Position numbers and translations under genes: made by a program. Source: Actinomycetota bacterium (GTDB lineage Bacteria > Actinomycetota > Acidimicrobiia > Acidimicrobiales > Poriferisodalaceae). Taken from it: a stretch of 5,977 nt of DNA. Under the pieces are notes generated by a model. It made no database searches and was not told where the DNA came from. It saw only the letters and a program-made list of their open reading frames with translations. The stretch lies in the NCBI GenBank assembly GCA_013151655.1, contig JAADHX010000087.1, positions 1-5,977 on the forward strand, given 5' to 3'. Below are positions 1 to 5,977 of this stretch, one piece after another; the stretch's first letter is position 1, and the number at the start of each line of letters is the position of its first letter.

Positions 1-806
1 GCCCAAACTTCACGGTTGTGGACAGTGCAGCTCGCGTTCATGTGGAAGGCAACCAGATTGTGGCCCTCATACCGGACCCGGAACTTGACGTGGGCCCAGA
101 CGGTTCGGCAGTGCCGATGCGGGTGACGAGTTTCTGGCATCGAGGCGACTTTGGGCAAGGACCAGACGAGGACTACAACCTCGATGTGTTCCCGGTTGTC
201 GGTGAGCCCTATTGGACTCCGGACCAGCTAGTGAGTGTGACGGGCCCCTCAGGCCCTGCGCCCGACCTCGGACCCCTAGAAGGAGTGGACCGAACCGTGT
301 TTGAGAGCCAGCGCCAAGGAGTCCTTGATGGGCTTGGCGGGTTTGCTCCGGTGGCGGTAGGCCCTGAAGACCCATCGCCGATGGCGGGGGTCGACGAGTG
401 TTTCGCCAACGAGTATTTCTTCGACAACTCGACGGTGCTTACGGTGGAGCGCGATGCGTTCGAATATGACGGGACCAGCGTTCAAGTCAGGTTCGAACTG
501 CACGATTCGGTATCGGCGGCTCGGGGAGCCTTCGGGTTCTCGAGCAGCACAGTCTCGCTTGGCTGCCGCACCGCCCTTATAGAAGGCCCGACTCTTAACA
601 TCGACGCTGCAGTTCGAACCGTCAGTGACCCGTCGCTGGTGGTCGACCGTTTCGACCTCGGCGGCGACGGTGAGGGGCTGATAACAACGACGTTTGTCGC
701 GTATAACGGCACGACCTCAGTGAGAATCTCGACGGTGGGTCCGAGCGGCAGCCGCGCCAATGTCATGGTTCTTGGTGCCATTGAAGAATTCACCGTTGTG
801 CCGTAG
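1..806 (+). CDS. C-terminal part of an acidic, probably exported protein of unknown function (5' end outside window)
   Basis: The reading frame is open from the left edge (first whole codon at base 3) to TAG at 804-806, so the gene is truncated by the window. The GTG at 18 is in frame but lacks a Shine-Dalgarno sequence and would cut a predicted beta strand (reading FTVVDSAARVHV), so I do not take it as the start. Numbering from that GTG, residues 1-60 look like the end of a beta-rich domain. A Pro/Gly/Asp-rich linker follows (about 62-90). Residues about 125-260 form a second alternating-strand domain with two cysteines, C128 and C183, that could form a disulphide. The layout (Cys, strands, an Ala-rich helix, Cys, strands) resembles small extracellular sensor domains of the PknH C-terminal type, but this is a resemblance only. 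The visible 262 residues contain no lysine and are rich in Asp and Glu, which fits an extracytoplasmic location. No signal peptide or catalytic motif is visible. The function is not recognised. Confidence 0.8.
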   Translation, partial: PNFTVVDSAARVHVEGNQIVALIPDPELDVGPDGSAVPMRVTSFWHRGDFGQGPDEDYNLDVFPVVGEPYWTPDQLVSVTGPSGPAPDLGPLEGVDRTVFESQRQGVLDGLGGFAPVAVGPEDPSPMAGVDECFANEYFFDNSTVLTVERDAFEYDGTSVQVRFELHDSVSAARGAFGFSSSTVSLGCRTALIEGPTLNIDAAVRTVSDPSLVVDRFDLGGDGEGLITTTFVAYNGTTSVRISTVGPSGSRANVMVLGAIEEFTVVP

Positions 807-825
807 CGGCCCGGTTGCGGCGAGG

Positions 826-3800
826 TTACGTCGCCAAGAGGTCGGTCAGCATCGCGATCGTTGCTGGTTCGGCTGCCCCGCCGATTTCGGCCAAAGCCTG
901 ACGGCACGCAAAGGCAGCTCTGATGGCACCTGCTCGGTCATTCAAATCGAGGTGCGCAGCAACGAGGGCGCAGTGCCCGGGCTCGGACCATGGCTCGTTG
1001 GCGATTGCCCTTCTGGCGTACGTCTCAGCTTTGTCGGCCTGGCCTAGCGCCAAGTGAAGTTGCGCCAACCGGACACACGCGGCTAGATAGCGTCGACGCA
1101 AGGGGTGTCGTTCGTCGTCGATCCATAGAGCGTCATCTACGTCTTGGAGTAGGTCGCCCCGGTACGTGTCGACTGCCCGTTCTAGTAGTGGTAGGGCCGT
1201 CGACGGCAGCCCATCGGCCTCCAATGCGGCAGCCTGATCAAGGTCCGAAACGAACGACCACACGTCGACATCGAGGGCGCCGTCGCCGACCAGGGTCAGG
1301 GTCGACCCGGTCGATCTCACGAAATACGGTGCATCGCCAGACGCCCGATCTGGCTCGAGGCACTTGTGCACGAGATTGAGAGTGGTTCGGAGGTTCCGCC
1401 TGGCCGAAGCCTCGTCGACGTCTGGCCAGAGAGCCGCCATGACCTGGTCTCGGGTGCATGTGCGGTGCATGACGATGAAACCAAGAAGCGAACGAACGCG
1501 CTCTCGACGCCACTGTGCAGTTTCGACCAACCTGCCGTCGATAGCCAACGTCGATGTGCCAAGGAACCCCAACTTTCGTGGTTCCGACGGCCGGATCGGA
1601 AGTGTCCCAACTATGGCACCCGCAGCCTTGGCTAGTTCGGGTTCGTCGTGGGTACAGAACGCTCGGATGTGATCTCGGGCCGCGTCGCCGGCGATATCGA
1701 AGAACGAGCTGATAGCCCCGACGGCCTCCGGGCGGCCTGCCGCCGATGCCCGGACAAGGAACTCGGCGGCGCCATCAACCTGCAAAGCGGTGAGTAGTTC
1801 ACCGGTGCGATCAACCCAAGTGACCTCGCGAATCGGTGCGTTCGAGCCTAAGGACCTGGCTTCGGCCAGCGCCGTGAGCAACCGCAAGTCGCGACGGTGG
1901 AGGGGGCCAACTGCTAGGGGTTCGAGCTGAGCTGGCCCATCGACCACACCCTCAAACACGATCCTCGGAGCCACCATATACATAGCCGCGGCTCGATCAG
2001 CGAGCGGGTAGGGCACCAGCAACTCGGCCACAAGATCAGCGCTATGGCCGTGTTCGCCTTGGGCCAACGCGACCATGCAACGCACGAGGCCGAGTTGTAG
2101 TTGTCCTCGCCAGTTCTCTTCGACTTGGCACGATTCGGCTTCGGCGAGGCACTCGGCCGCGTCGTCAACTGCTCCGAGGGCGCCATGCACAGCTGCACAC
2201 CAGCAAGTCCACAGGAAACGGTCGCGGTCGCCGTCGAAACTGGGCCGGTTCTTAGTTTCGGCGACGGCTTCAGTCCACCGGCCTTCGCGAATCAACGACC
2301 ACAACACGACGTCGCTGGTGCCAGGCAAGCCGGTTCGGAGTTGTTGAGACCTCCGCGCTGCGGCCAACGAAGGCCGGCCAAGCTGGCTGAGCGCGCCGGC
2401 CTCAATCCAGCTGGCGAGGCTGGCCAATGCTGGGTCGGCCCACTTGTGGTCTCCGTGTCGCAGTTGGACCAAGGACTTGCTTGGCTCGTTTGTGGCAAAT
2501 GCCAGAAGGGCGCCGCCAAGGGCCGCCAGCTGTGTCGCAGGGCGCGAGCCGGCGACGGCCAGTTCGTTGATTCTGCCGAACGCCACTGTCATGGTTTCGA
2601 CATCGCGGCGAACATGGGCACAGAAAACGACCTGGCCGAGTGCGACAGCTTCTCCCTCAATGTTCGCCCGCTCGCCGAACCGATCGGCTGCCCGTCGAAA
2701 CGCATCTCCGCACTGTCTACTTGAAGGACGATCACTGCGAAGCCTGAGACCTTCAAGAAACTCGAACTCAGCTTCGGCGCCAAGATCACCGGCTAACTTG
2801 AGCCATCGATGGCACAGTGATGGCGGCGGCGGGCGATCAACGATGATCTGGCTAAGGCTCTCAAGAGCGAGCGCTCCCAAGGACTTCGAACGGAGCGCGA
2901 CATCAACGACGGCCTCGTGGTTGCCTCGAGAGCTGAGATAGTCGATGGCTAAACGGCGGAGATCATCGTGACCGGTGTCTGTGTCGATTGCCTGATTCCA
3001 CAGATCATGAGCAATCCAAACATCGTTGGATCGACTGACCATCGGCAATGACGCCAACGTTGGTTCCATGACCCCGCCTACCGCCTCAAGTGTGCCCAGG
3101 TCGGCGGGCCCGATCGCGACTAGGGCATGGACGGCCGACGCCTCTTCGGTGGACAGCTTTCCGACGACCTCTTGCCACACAAAGTCGTCGCCGCTGCGCT
3201 GGCGAGCCGCCAAGGACACCAGAGCCGGCCAGCCTCCATGCACAGCGGCTTGGGCACCATACATTTGCGAGACTTCGTCCGGACTCAATAAAAGCAGTTG
3301 AGGGTCCAGTCTGGTTACCTGATGTTGGGCCTCAAGGCGGGCCAGTGGGATGGGCACTTCGGTCCTGCCCGACAGCACCAGGTGTCCGTTAGCCGGGAGA
3401 TCGTCGACAAGGCCGTGGATTACCGCGTGGCTGTCAGGGCCCAGTTCGTGCACATCGTCGAAGATGATGCTCACTTCCTGTGGTGCGCGGGCCACGACGG
3501 CCTCACAGACCCCGAAGACGTCGAGGATCACATCGCTTCCAAACGCTGCGCTTAGACCATAAAGTAAGTGTTCTGGCGCGACATCTGCTGGTTCGCAGCC
3601 AAGCCAGATGTCGATACCCGCCGGTGCCAGGCGATTCTCGCTGATCGACATGGCAAGCGATGTCGACTTTCCCATGCCGGCTCCAGCAGCTATCACGATG
3701 ACTCGTTGACTGAACCGTCGCCGAAGAATCCGCTGAACCCGCCGTCGTGGGACCGATCGGCCAGGATCAGGCGGGTTGAGTCTGAACGGCCGTTGGCTCC

Positions 3801-3891
3801 CTTTAGTTGTGGGGGTGGTGCGCGAGACCGCCAACACACGGTCAGTTCCACCGCGGGGTGTTGTCCGGTCGATTGGCGAAACCTCTCCCAT
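826..3891 (-). CDS. MalT-type STAND ATPase with C-terminal winged-helix/BTAD (SARP-like) transcriptional regulator
   Basis: This is a 1021-residue cytoplasmic transcription factor. Residues about 47-230 match the MalT-family NTPase. The P-loop is AAGAGMGKST (68-77); like MalT's APAGYGKTT it lacks the first Walker A glycine. The Walker B strand is VSIIFDDVHEL (140-150), followed by LVLSGR (171-176) and GGWPALVSLAA (219-229). Residues about 310-765 are helical and TPR-like, the region that binds inducer in MalT relatives. Residues about 773-848 form an OmpR-like winged helix (LGFLG near the start, ALWPD at 820-824, ARRNLRTTLN at 830-839). Residues about 871-1015 are a BTAD domain, with YRGDLL at 910-915 and AIRAAFACRQAL at 989-1000. 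By family knowledge, ATP and ligand binding drive oligomerisation and DNA binding; the ligand here is unknown. The ATG at 3891 has a closely spaced AGG (minus strand, 4 bases away). An internal GTG (residue 19) preceded by GGTGGA is an alternative start, since the first 45 or so residues carry no domain. Stop is TAA at 828-826. Confidence 0.93.
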   Translation of the reverse strand: MGEVSPIDRTTPRGGTDRVLAVSRTTPTTKGSQRPFRLNPPDPGRSVPRRRVQRILRRRFSQRVIVIAAGAGMGKSTSLAMSISENRLAPAGIDIWLGCEPADVAPEHLLYGLSAAFGSDVILDVFGVCEAVVARAPQEVSIIFDDVHELGPDSHAVIHGLVDDLPANGHLVLSGRTEVPIPLARLEAQHQVTRLDPQLLLLSPDEVSQMYGAQAAVHGGWPALVSLAARQRSGDDFVWQEVVGKLSTEEASAVHALVAIGPADLGTLEAVGGVMEPTLASLPMVSRSNDVWIAHDLWNQAIDTDTGHDDLRRLAIDYLSSRGNHEAVVDVALRSKSLGALALESLSQIIVDRPPPPSLCHRWLKLAGDLGAEAEFEFLEGLRLRSDRPSSRQCGDAFRRAADRFGERANIEGEAVALGQVVFCAHVRRDVETMTVAFGRINELAVAGSRPATQLAALGGALLAFATNEPSKSLVQLRHGDHKWADPALASLASWIEAGALSQLGRPSLAAARRSQQLRTGLPGTSDVVLWSLIREGRWTEAVAETKNRPSFDGDRDRFLWTCWCAAVHGALGAVDDAAECLAEAESCQVEENWRGQLQLGLVRCMVALAQGEHGHSADLVAELLVPYPLADRAAAMYMVAPRIVFEGVVDGPAQLEPLAVGPLHRRDLRLLTALAEARSLGSNAPIREVTWVDRTGELLTALQVDGAAEFLVRASAAGRPEAVGAISSFFDIAGDAARDHIRAFCTHDEPELAKAAGAIVGTLPIRPSEPRKLGFLGTSTLAIDGRLVETAQWRRERVRSLLGFIVMHRTCTRDQVMAALWPDVDEASARRNLRTTLNLVHKCLEPDRASGDAPYFVRSTGSTLTLVGDGALDVDVWSFVSDLDQAAALEADGLPSTALPLLERAVDTYRGDLLQDVDDALWIDDERHPLRRRYLAACVRLAQLHLALGQADKAETYARRAIANEPWSEPGHCALVAAHLDLNDRAGAIRAAFACRQALAEIGGAAEPATIAMLTDLLAT

Positions 3892-4022
3892 TGCACCTAG
3901 TCGAGCAGACAGACGTCAGCGACGCGTCATCGAGTTTCTGGAACCGAGGTGAGGGCGCAATCGTTGTGATATTCAATAGGCCGCCGCCAACAGGGCATCG
4001 GTCATGACGATTAGGTTGGGAA
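3892..4022. promoter_or_regulatory. Divergent intergenic region, probable promoters for the regulator and for the rightward genes
   Basis: These 131 bases separate the minus-strand regulator from the rightward genes, so promoters for both should lie here. The clearest AT-rich patch is GATATTCAATA at 3968-3978. On the plus strand TGTGATATT (3965-3973) could serve as an extended -10 (TG, one base, then a 4/6 match to TATAAT), giving a leader of roughly 40 bases before 4023. On the minus strand the same patch reads TATTGAATATC. No convincing -35 box is seen for either direction. The region also holds the short palindromes GACGTC (3913-3918), GACGCGTC (3921-3928) and GTCATGAC (4001-4008). The first two sit only about 20-40 bases upstream of the regulator's start codon, where a bound protein could block expression. 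All of this is inference from position and base composition. Confidence 0.35.
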
Positions 4023-4223
4023 ATGAACTCGCTCCGTAGGTTCATCAGAACGGTTTTGCGTCCAATGCCGAAACACAGGCATCACGGCCACGCGCTGGCC
4101 AGAACTGCCAAACACGGCTCTCACATTTCCCGCGGCGTAGGCGGATCACCCAGGACTGGCATCACGAATCAGGTGGAGAAGGGTGCGGCCGCCTACGACA
4201 AGAGCTTCAAGAAGAAGAGCTAA
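4023..4223 (+). CDS. Possible small basic His/Lys-rich protein (66 aa), function unknown
   Basis: ATG at 4023 opens a 66-codon frame ending in TAA at 4221-4223. The first upstream in-frame stop is TGA at 4005-4007, so ATG 4023 is the earliest ATG. A weak AGG (4013-4015) lies 7 bases before it. The product has 8 Arg, 7 Lys and 6 His against one Glu and one Asp. It has a KHRHHGHA cluster (17-24), a Gly/Ser-rich middle and a lysine-rich tail ending KSFKKKS. About 70% of third codon positions are G or C, and nearly all in the last 20 codons, which supports real coding. The competing frame over 4183-4223 translates to Arg-rich sequence that looks like a shadow. The composition would suit a nucleic-acid- or metal-binding peptide, but no family is recognised. 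It could instead be the decayed tail of a lost gene or chance. It would lie 58 bases before the likely start of the next gene and may be co-transcribed with it. Confidence 0.45.
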   Translation: MNSLRRFIRTVLRPMPKHRHHGHALARTAKHGSHISRGVGGSPRTGITNQVEKGAAAYDKSFKKKS

Positions 4224-4281
4224 ATCGACCGACAAGCCACCCTTGGCACCTGAGCCGACCGGGTGCCCTAGCGTGGACCAA

Positions 4282-5349
4282 ATGGTTGAGCACGGTCGGT
4301 TTCAGCAACTACTGGACCAGACCAAGACCTCGGTCATAGGTTTGCTGATGAACAACGCAGCGAGCGTCGACCAAGCCTCAGCGATACCAGCTGAGAACCT
4401 TGCCGCCATCAGCGAGGTTGGCCTCTACTCGATGGTGGTGCCAACCGAGCTTGGCGGCCTCGGGCTCGAACCCGCACAGGTGCGGCACGTCATGCGTCTA
4501 CTGGGTGGCGCATGTGGTTCGACGGCGTTCTCGTTCGCGCAGCACCACAGCCTCGTGGGTGCAGTGGCAAAGAGCGAGAACGACGAGTTGAAGCAGCGCT
4601 GGCTTGCACCCCTGTCGGCCGATGTGCTCGGAGGTACTGCTTTCGCTCACATTCGGCGCCCCGGACCACCGGCAATCATCGCGACGCGAACATCTAACGG
4701 CTGGCGACTCGATGGCGAAGCGCCATGGGTGACCTCGTGGGGTAACGCCAAGGCCTTCTCGGTTGCCACTATCAGCGAAGCCGGCGAGCTGGTTTGGGTG
4801 TTAGTTCCTGGGGTTGGTTCTTCGCTGATGGTTCCATCGAAGCCGATGCAGTTCATGGTGCTCAACGCAACCTCGACCGTCAGGCTTCGATTCGATGGCG
4901 TGGTCGTTCCCGAGAGCGACGTCATCGCCGTGCAGTCCTACGCCTCATGGCAGTCCTTCGACCAGCGCGTTTCGGTGCGACCGAATCCGCTTTGTCTCGG
5001 CATTGGCGACAAAGCACTGGAGCTCTTGACCCAAAAGGGAGCCGATACCGACGGACGCTTTGCTGAGCGCTGGTCCGAAACGGTAGCCAGATCCGAGTCT
5101 GCATCACTGTTGGTTGACACACAGGCGGGCGACGTCGAACAAATCGCCGCTGCCCGGTCAGAGTGCATTCTCGTAGTGCAAAGCCTAACTACTGCGTTGC
5201 TTGCAGCGGTAAGCGGATTGGGCGCCACGATCGAGCATCCAGCACAGCGGTTGGCCCGTGAGGCTCTCTTTTACGTGGTGCAAGCCCAGTCGGCCGCTGG
5301 CAAAGCTGCCACCCTGACGGCCCTCAGAGGCGCGAGGTCCAGCCGATAA
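4282..5349 (+). CDS. Acyl-CoA dehydrogenase-fold flavoprotein
   Basis: A 355-residue protein from ATG 4282 to TAA 5347-5349. The frame is open back to GTG 4183, but that stretch reads as low-complexity Arg/Pro sequence and overlaps the small basic ORF. GTG 4273 (GGGTG upstream) is an alternative start; no Shine-Dalgarno sequence is decisive. Family hallmarks appear in order. The N-terminal helical domain has VGLYSMVVPTELGGLGL (46-62), STAFSFAQHHS (80-90) and ELKQRWLAPLSADVLGG (102-118). The middle beta domain has GWRLDGEAPWVTSWG (140-154), where the W-x-T region normally contacts FAD. LRFDGVVVPESDVI (202-215) is the classic junction to the C-terminal helices. The C-terminus carries HPAQRLAREALF (319-330) instead of the YEGT-type motif that holds the catalytic glutamate in many acyl-CoA dehydrogenases, and I see no clear replacement. 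It may act as a dehydrogenase with a shifted base, or as a flavin-dependent oxidase or monooxygenase of the same fold (DszC or nitroalkane-oxidase style). Substrate unknown; probably cytoplasmic. The divergent MalT/BTAD regulator is a candidate controller. Confidence 0.85.
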   Translation: MVEHGRFQQLLDQTKTSVIGLLMNNAASVDQASAIPAENLAAISEVGLYSMVVPTELGGLGLEPAQVRHVMRLLGGACGSTAFSFAQHHSLVGAVAKSENDELKQRWLAPLSADVLGGTAFAHIRRPGPPAIIATRTSNGWRLDGEAPWVTSWGNAKAFSVATISEAGELVWVLVPGVGSSLMVPSKPMQFMVLNATSTVRLRFDGVVVPESDVIAVQSYASWQSFDQRVSVRPNPLCLGIGDKALELLTQKGADTDGRFAERWSETVARSESASLLVDTQAGDVEQIAAARSECILVVQSLTTALLAAVSGLGATIEHPAQRLAREALFYVVQAQSAAGKAATLTALRGARSSR

Positions 5350-5362
5350 CACCGTCGTGGCC

Positions 5363-5391
5363 GTGAGCACCGTCGCCGATGCTCACACTTT
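5363..5391 (+). terminator. Probable intrinsic terminator after the acyl-CoA dehydrogenase-like gene
   Basis: A perfect 7-base inverted repeat, GTGAGCA (5363-5369) and TGCTCAC (5380-5386), encloses a 10-base GC-rich loop. It is followed by ACTTTC, a short and imperfect T run. It begins 13 bases after the TAA of the upstream gene, the expected place for a Rho-independent terminator. The weak T tract lowers confidence, and the repeat could instead be an operator for the downstream gene. Confidence 0.5.
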
Positions 5392-5480
5392 CATAACTGC
5401 CGTCTCAACTTGGCTTCAGGGTTAGCAAGCAAGGTGATCTTCATCAAAGACCCGCCAGCCCGAAACGGTTGGCCTCCCAC
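5387..5480 (+). promoter_or_regulatory. Leader/promoter region of the secreted repeat protein, with a hairpin just before the ribosome binding site
   Basis: This is the intergenic stretch between the putative terminator and the ribosome binding site of the next gene. TTGGCT (5410-5415) is a reasonable -35 match, but 17 bases on there is only GGTGAT (5433-5438), a poor -10, so no promoter is called firmly. GCCAGCC (5454-5460) and GGTTGGC (5467-5473) can pair as a 7-bp RNA stem with one G-U pair and a 6-base CGAAAC loop, ending 7 bases before the Shine-Dalgarno sequence. I recognise no known riboswitch class. Confidence 0.3.
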
Positions 5481-5486
5481 AGGAAG
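5481..5486 (+). promoter_or_regulatory. Ribosome binding site AGGAAG for the secreted repeat protein
   Basis: AGGAAG lies 7 bases before ATG 5494, an ideal spacing. It is the strongest Shine-Dalgarno sequence in the window. Together with the signal peptide that follows, it fixes the start of the gene. Confidence 0.75.
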
Positions 5487-5493
5487 AAAAGCC

Positions 5494-5977
5494 ATGAACA
5501 AGAAACTGATTGCCGCCCTAAGTATCCCAGGCCTCGTCCTTGGCGGTGCTGTCGTCGCCGGAGCCCAGACCACAGACACCGACCTCGACACATCGGCCGA
5601 TGACAGCACCGTCGTTGCTCCCGAACAGCACCGAGAGCGCCGAGGCCAAAGCCCGGTTCGTGGTTTCGCTAACGCCCTGGGTCTCGATGGCGCCGAACTT
5701 CGTGAAGGCCTCGAGGGTGGCTCGACCATCGCCGAGATTGCCGAAGCTAACGGTGTCGACATCGACGCTGCCATCGCCGACATGGTTGCTCGCGCTTCAG
5801 AACGAGCGGCCGAGAACCCCGACTCTGAGCGGGCTCAGAACTTCGACGCCGATGCCCTTACCGAGCGCCTCACCGCAGCTGCAAACGGAGAAGTTGACTT
5901 CTCGCAACAGCGTGGCCAACGTGGGCCCGGCTTCGGCGACACGGTTGCCGAAGCGCTCGGACTCGAAAATGTCGACA
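5494..5977 (+). CDS. Secreted helical repeat protein, 3' end outside window
   Basis: ATG 5494 opens a frame with no stop through the right edge (161 codons plus one base). Residues 1-24 are a textbook signal peptide: MNKK, a hydrophobic core (ALSIPGLVLGGAVVAG) and a signal peptidase I site AGA before Q25, so the protein is exported. A disordered Thr/Asp-rich stretch follows (about 25-52). A helical unit starts near residue 56, with ALGL (61-64), ELREGLEGGSTIAEIAEANG (68-87) and then an Ala/Glu-rich helix to about 135. A second copy begins near residue 140: RGQ and ALGL recur at 140-142 and 154-157, about 90 residues after their first occurrence. The pattern of ALGL, a short helix, a 'T-x-x-E-I-A-x-x-x-G-V' stretch and a charged helix is familiar from uncharacterised exported proteins of Actinomycetota; I know of no assigned function. 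Apart from K3 and K4 of the signal peptide there is no lysine. The gene appears to be its own transcription unit, behind a terminator-like hairpin. Confidence 0.88.
   Translation, partial: MNKKLIAALSIPGLVLGGAVVAGAQTTDTDLDTSADDSTVVAPEQHRERRGQSPVRGFANALGLDGAELREGLEGGSTIAEIAEANGVDIDAAIADMVARASERAAENPDSERAQNFDADALTERLTAAANGEVDFSQQRGQRGPGFGDTVAEALGLENVD

Noticed and set aside
819..835. Inverted repeat GGCGA/TCGCC at the convergent gene ends as a bidirectional terminator
   Set aside because: The stem is only 5 bp with a 7-base loop and no T run on either side, and it overlaps the regulator's stop codon.
482..907. A 141-codon minus-strand frame spanning the two convergent gene ends
   Set aside because: It is antisense to the left-hand protein and overlaps the end of the regulator in another frame; the composition is shadow-like and no domain is visible.
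2101..2724. A 207-codon plus-strand open frame inside the regulator gene
   Set aside because: It lies wholly antisense to a gene with clear domain motifs, has no recognisable family or ribosome binding site, and is a usual by-product of GC-rich coding DNA.
4001..4008. Palindrome GTCATGAC in the divergent region
   Set aside because: A single 8-base palindrome that does not extend on either side is expected by chance at this length.
4183..4281. GTG 4183 as the start of the flavoprotein
   Set aside because: It adds 33 Arg/Pro-rich residues without family similarity and overlaps the small basic ORF. Starts at 4273 or 4282 fit the domain boundary better.
5350..5375. Direct repeat CACCGTCG (5350-5357 and 5368-5375)
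   Set aside because: Near-identical strings also occur in coding sequence nearby (for example around 5608). It reflects common codons and base composition rather than a repeat element.
5391..5783. A 130-codon minus-strand open frame opposite the secreted protein
   Set aside because: The translation is low-complexity Ser/Ala/Arg/Pro typical of a shadow frame, while the opposite strand has a signal peptide, a strong ribosome binding site and repeats.

Overview
The window is GC-rich and densely coding. It looks like chromosomal DNA of a high-GC actinobacterium. An Acidimicrobiia-type (Ilumatobacter-like) organism is my best guess, from the MalT/BTAD regulator, an exported repeat protein of a style common in Actinomycetota, and strong Arg-over-Lys bias. 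This is inference, because the window holds no rRNA or other marker gene. I see no tRNA, rRNA, CRISPR array, insertion sequence or prophage gene.

Layout, left to right. (1) Bases 1-806, plus strand: the 3' end of an acidic, lysine-free, probably exported protein whose start lies outside the window. (2) Bases 826-3891, minus strand: a 1021-residue regulator with an N-terminal MalT-type STAND ATPase, a long helical (TPR-like) middle, and a C-terminal winged helix plus BTAD domain. It converges on gene 1 with 19 bases between the stop codons. (3) Bases 3892-4022: a divergent intergenic region with the window's clearest AT-rich patch and short palindromes. (4) Bases 4023-4223, plus strand: a possible 66-residue, very basic, His/Lys-rich small protein. 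(5) Bases about 4282-5349, plus strand: an acyl-CoA dehydrogenase-fold flavoprotein without a recognisable canonical catalytic-glutamate motif, followed by a hairpin that resembles a terminator. (6) Base 5494 to the right edge, plus strand: a secreted protein with a clear signal peptide, a strong Shine-Dalgarno sequence and an approximately 90-residue repeat, cut off by the window.

No pathway is evident from the gene set. The most economical functional link is that the MalT/BTAD regulator is divergent from, and might control, the small ORF and the acyl-CoA dehydrogenase-like enzyme. The two flanking exported proteins look like independent units. I do not see convincing evidence of a new multi-gene system. 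The most worthwhile loose ends are the small basic ORF, the enzyme's missing catalytic motif and the repeat protein.
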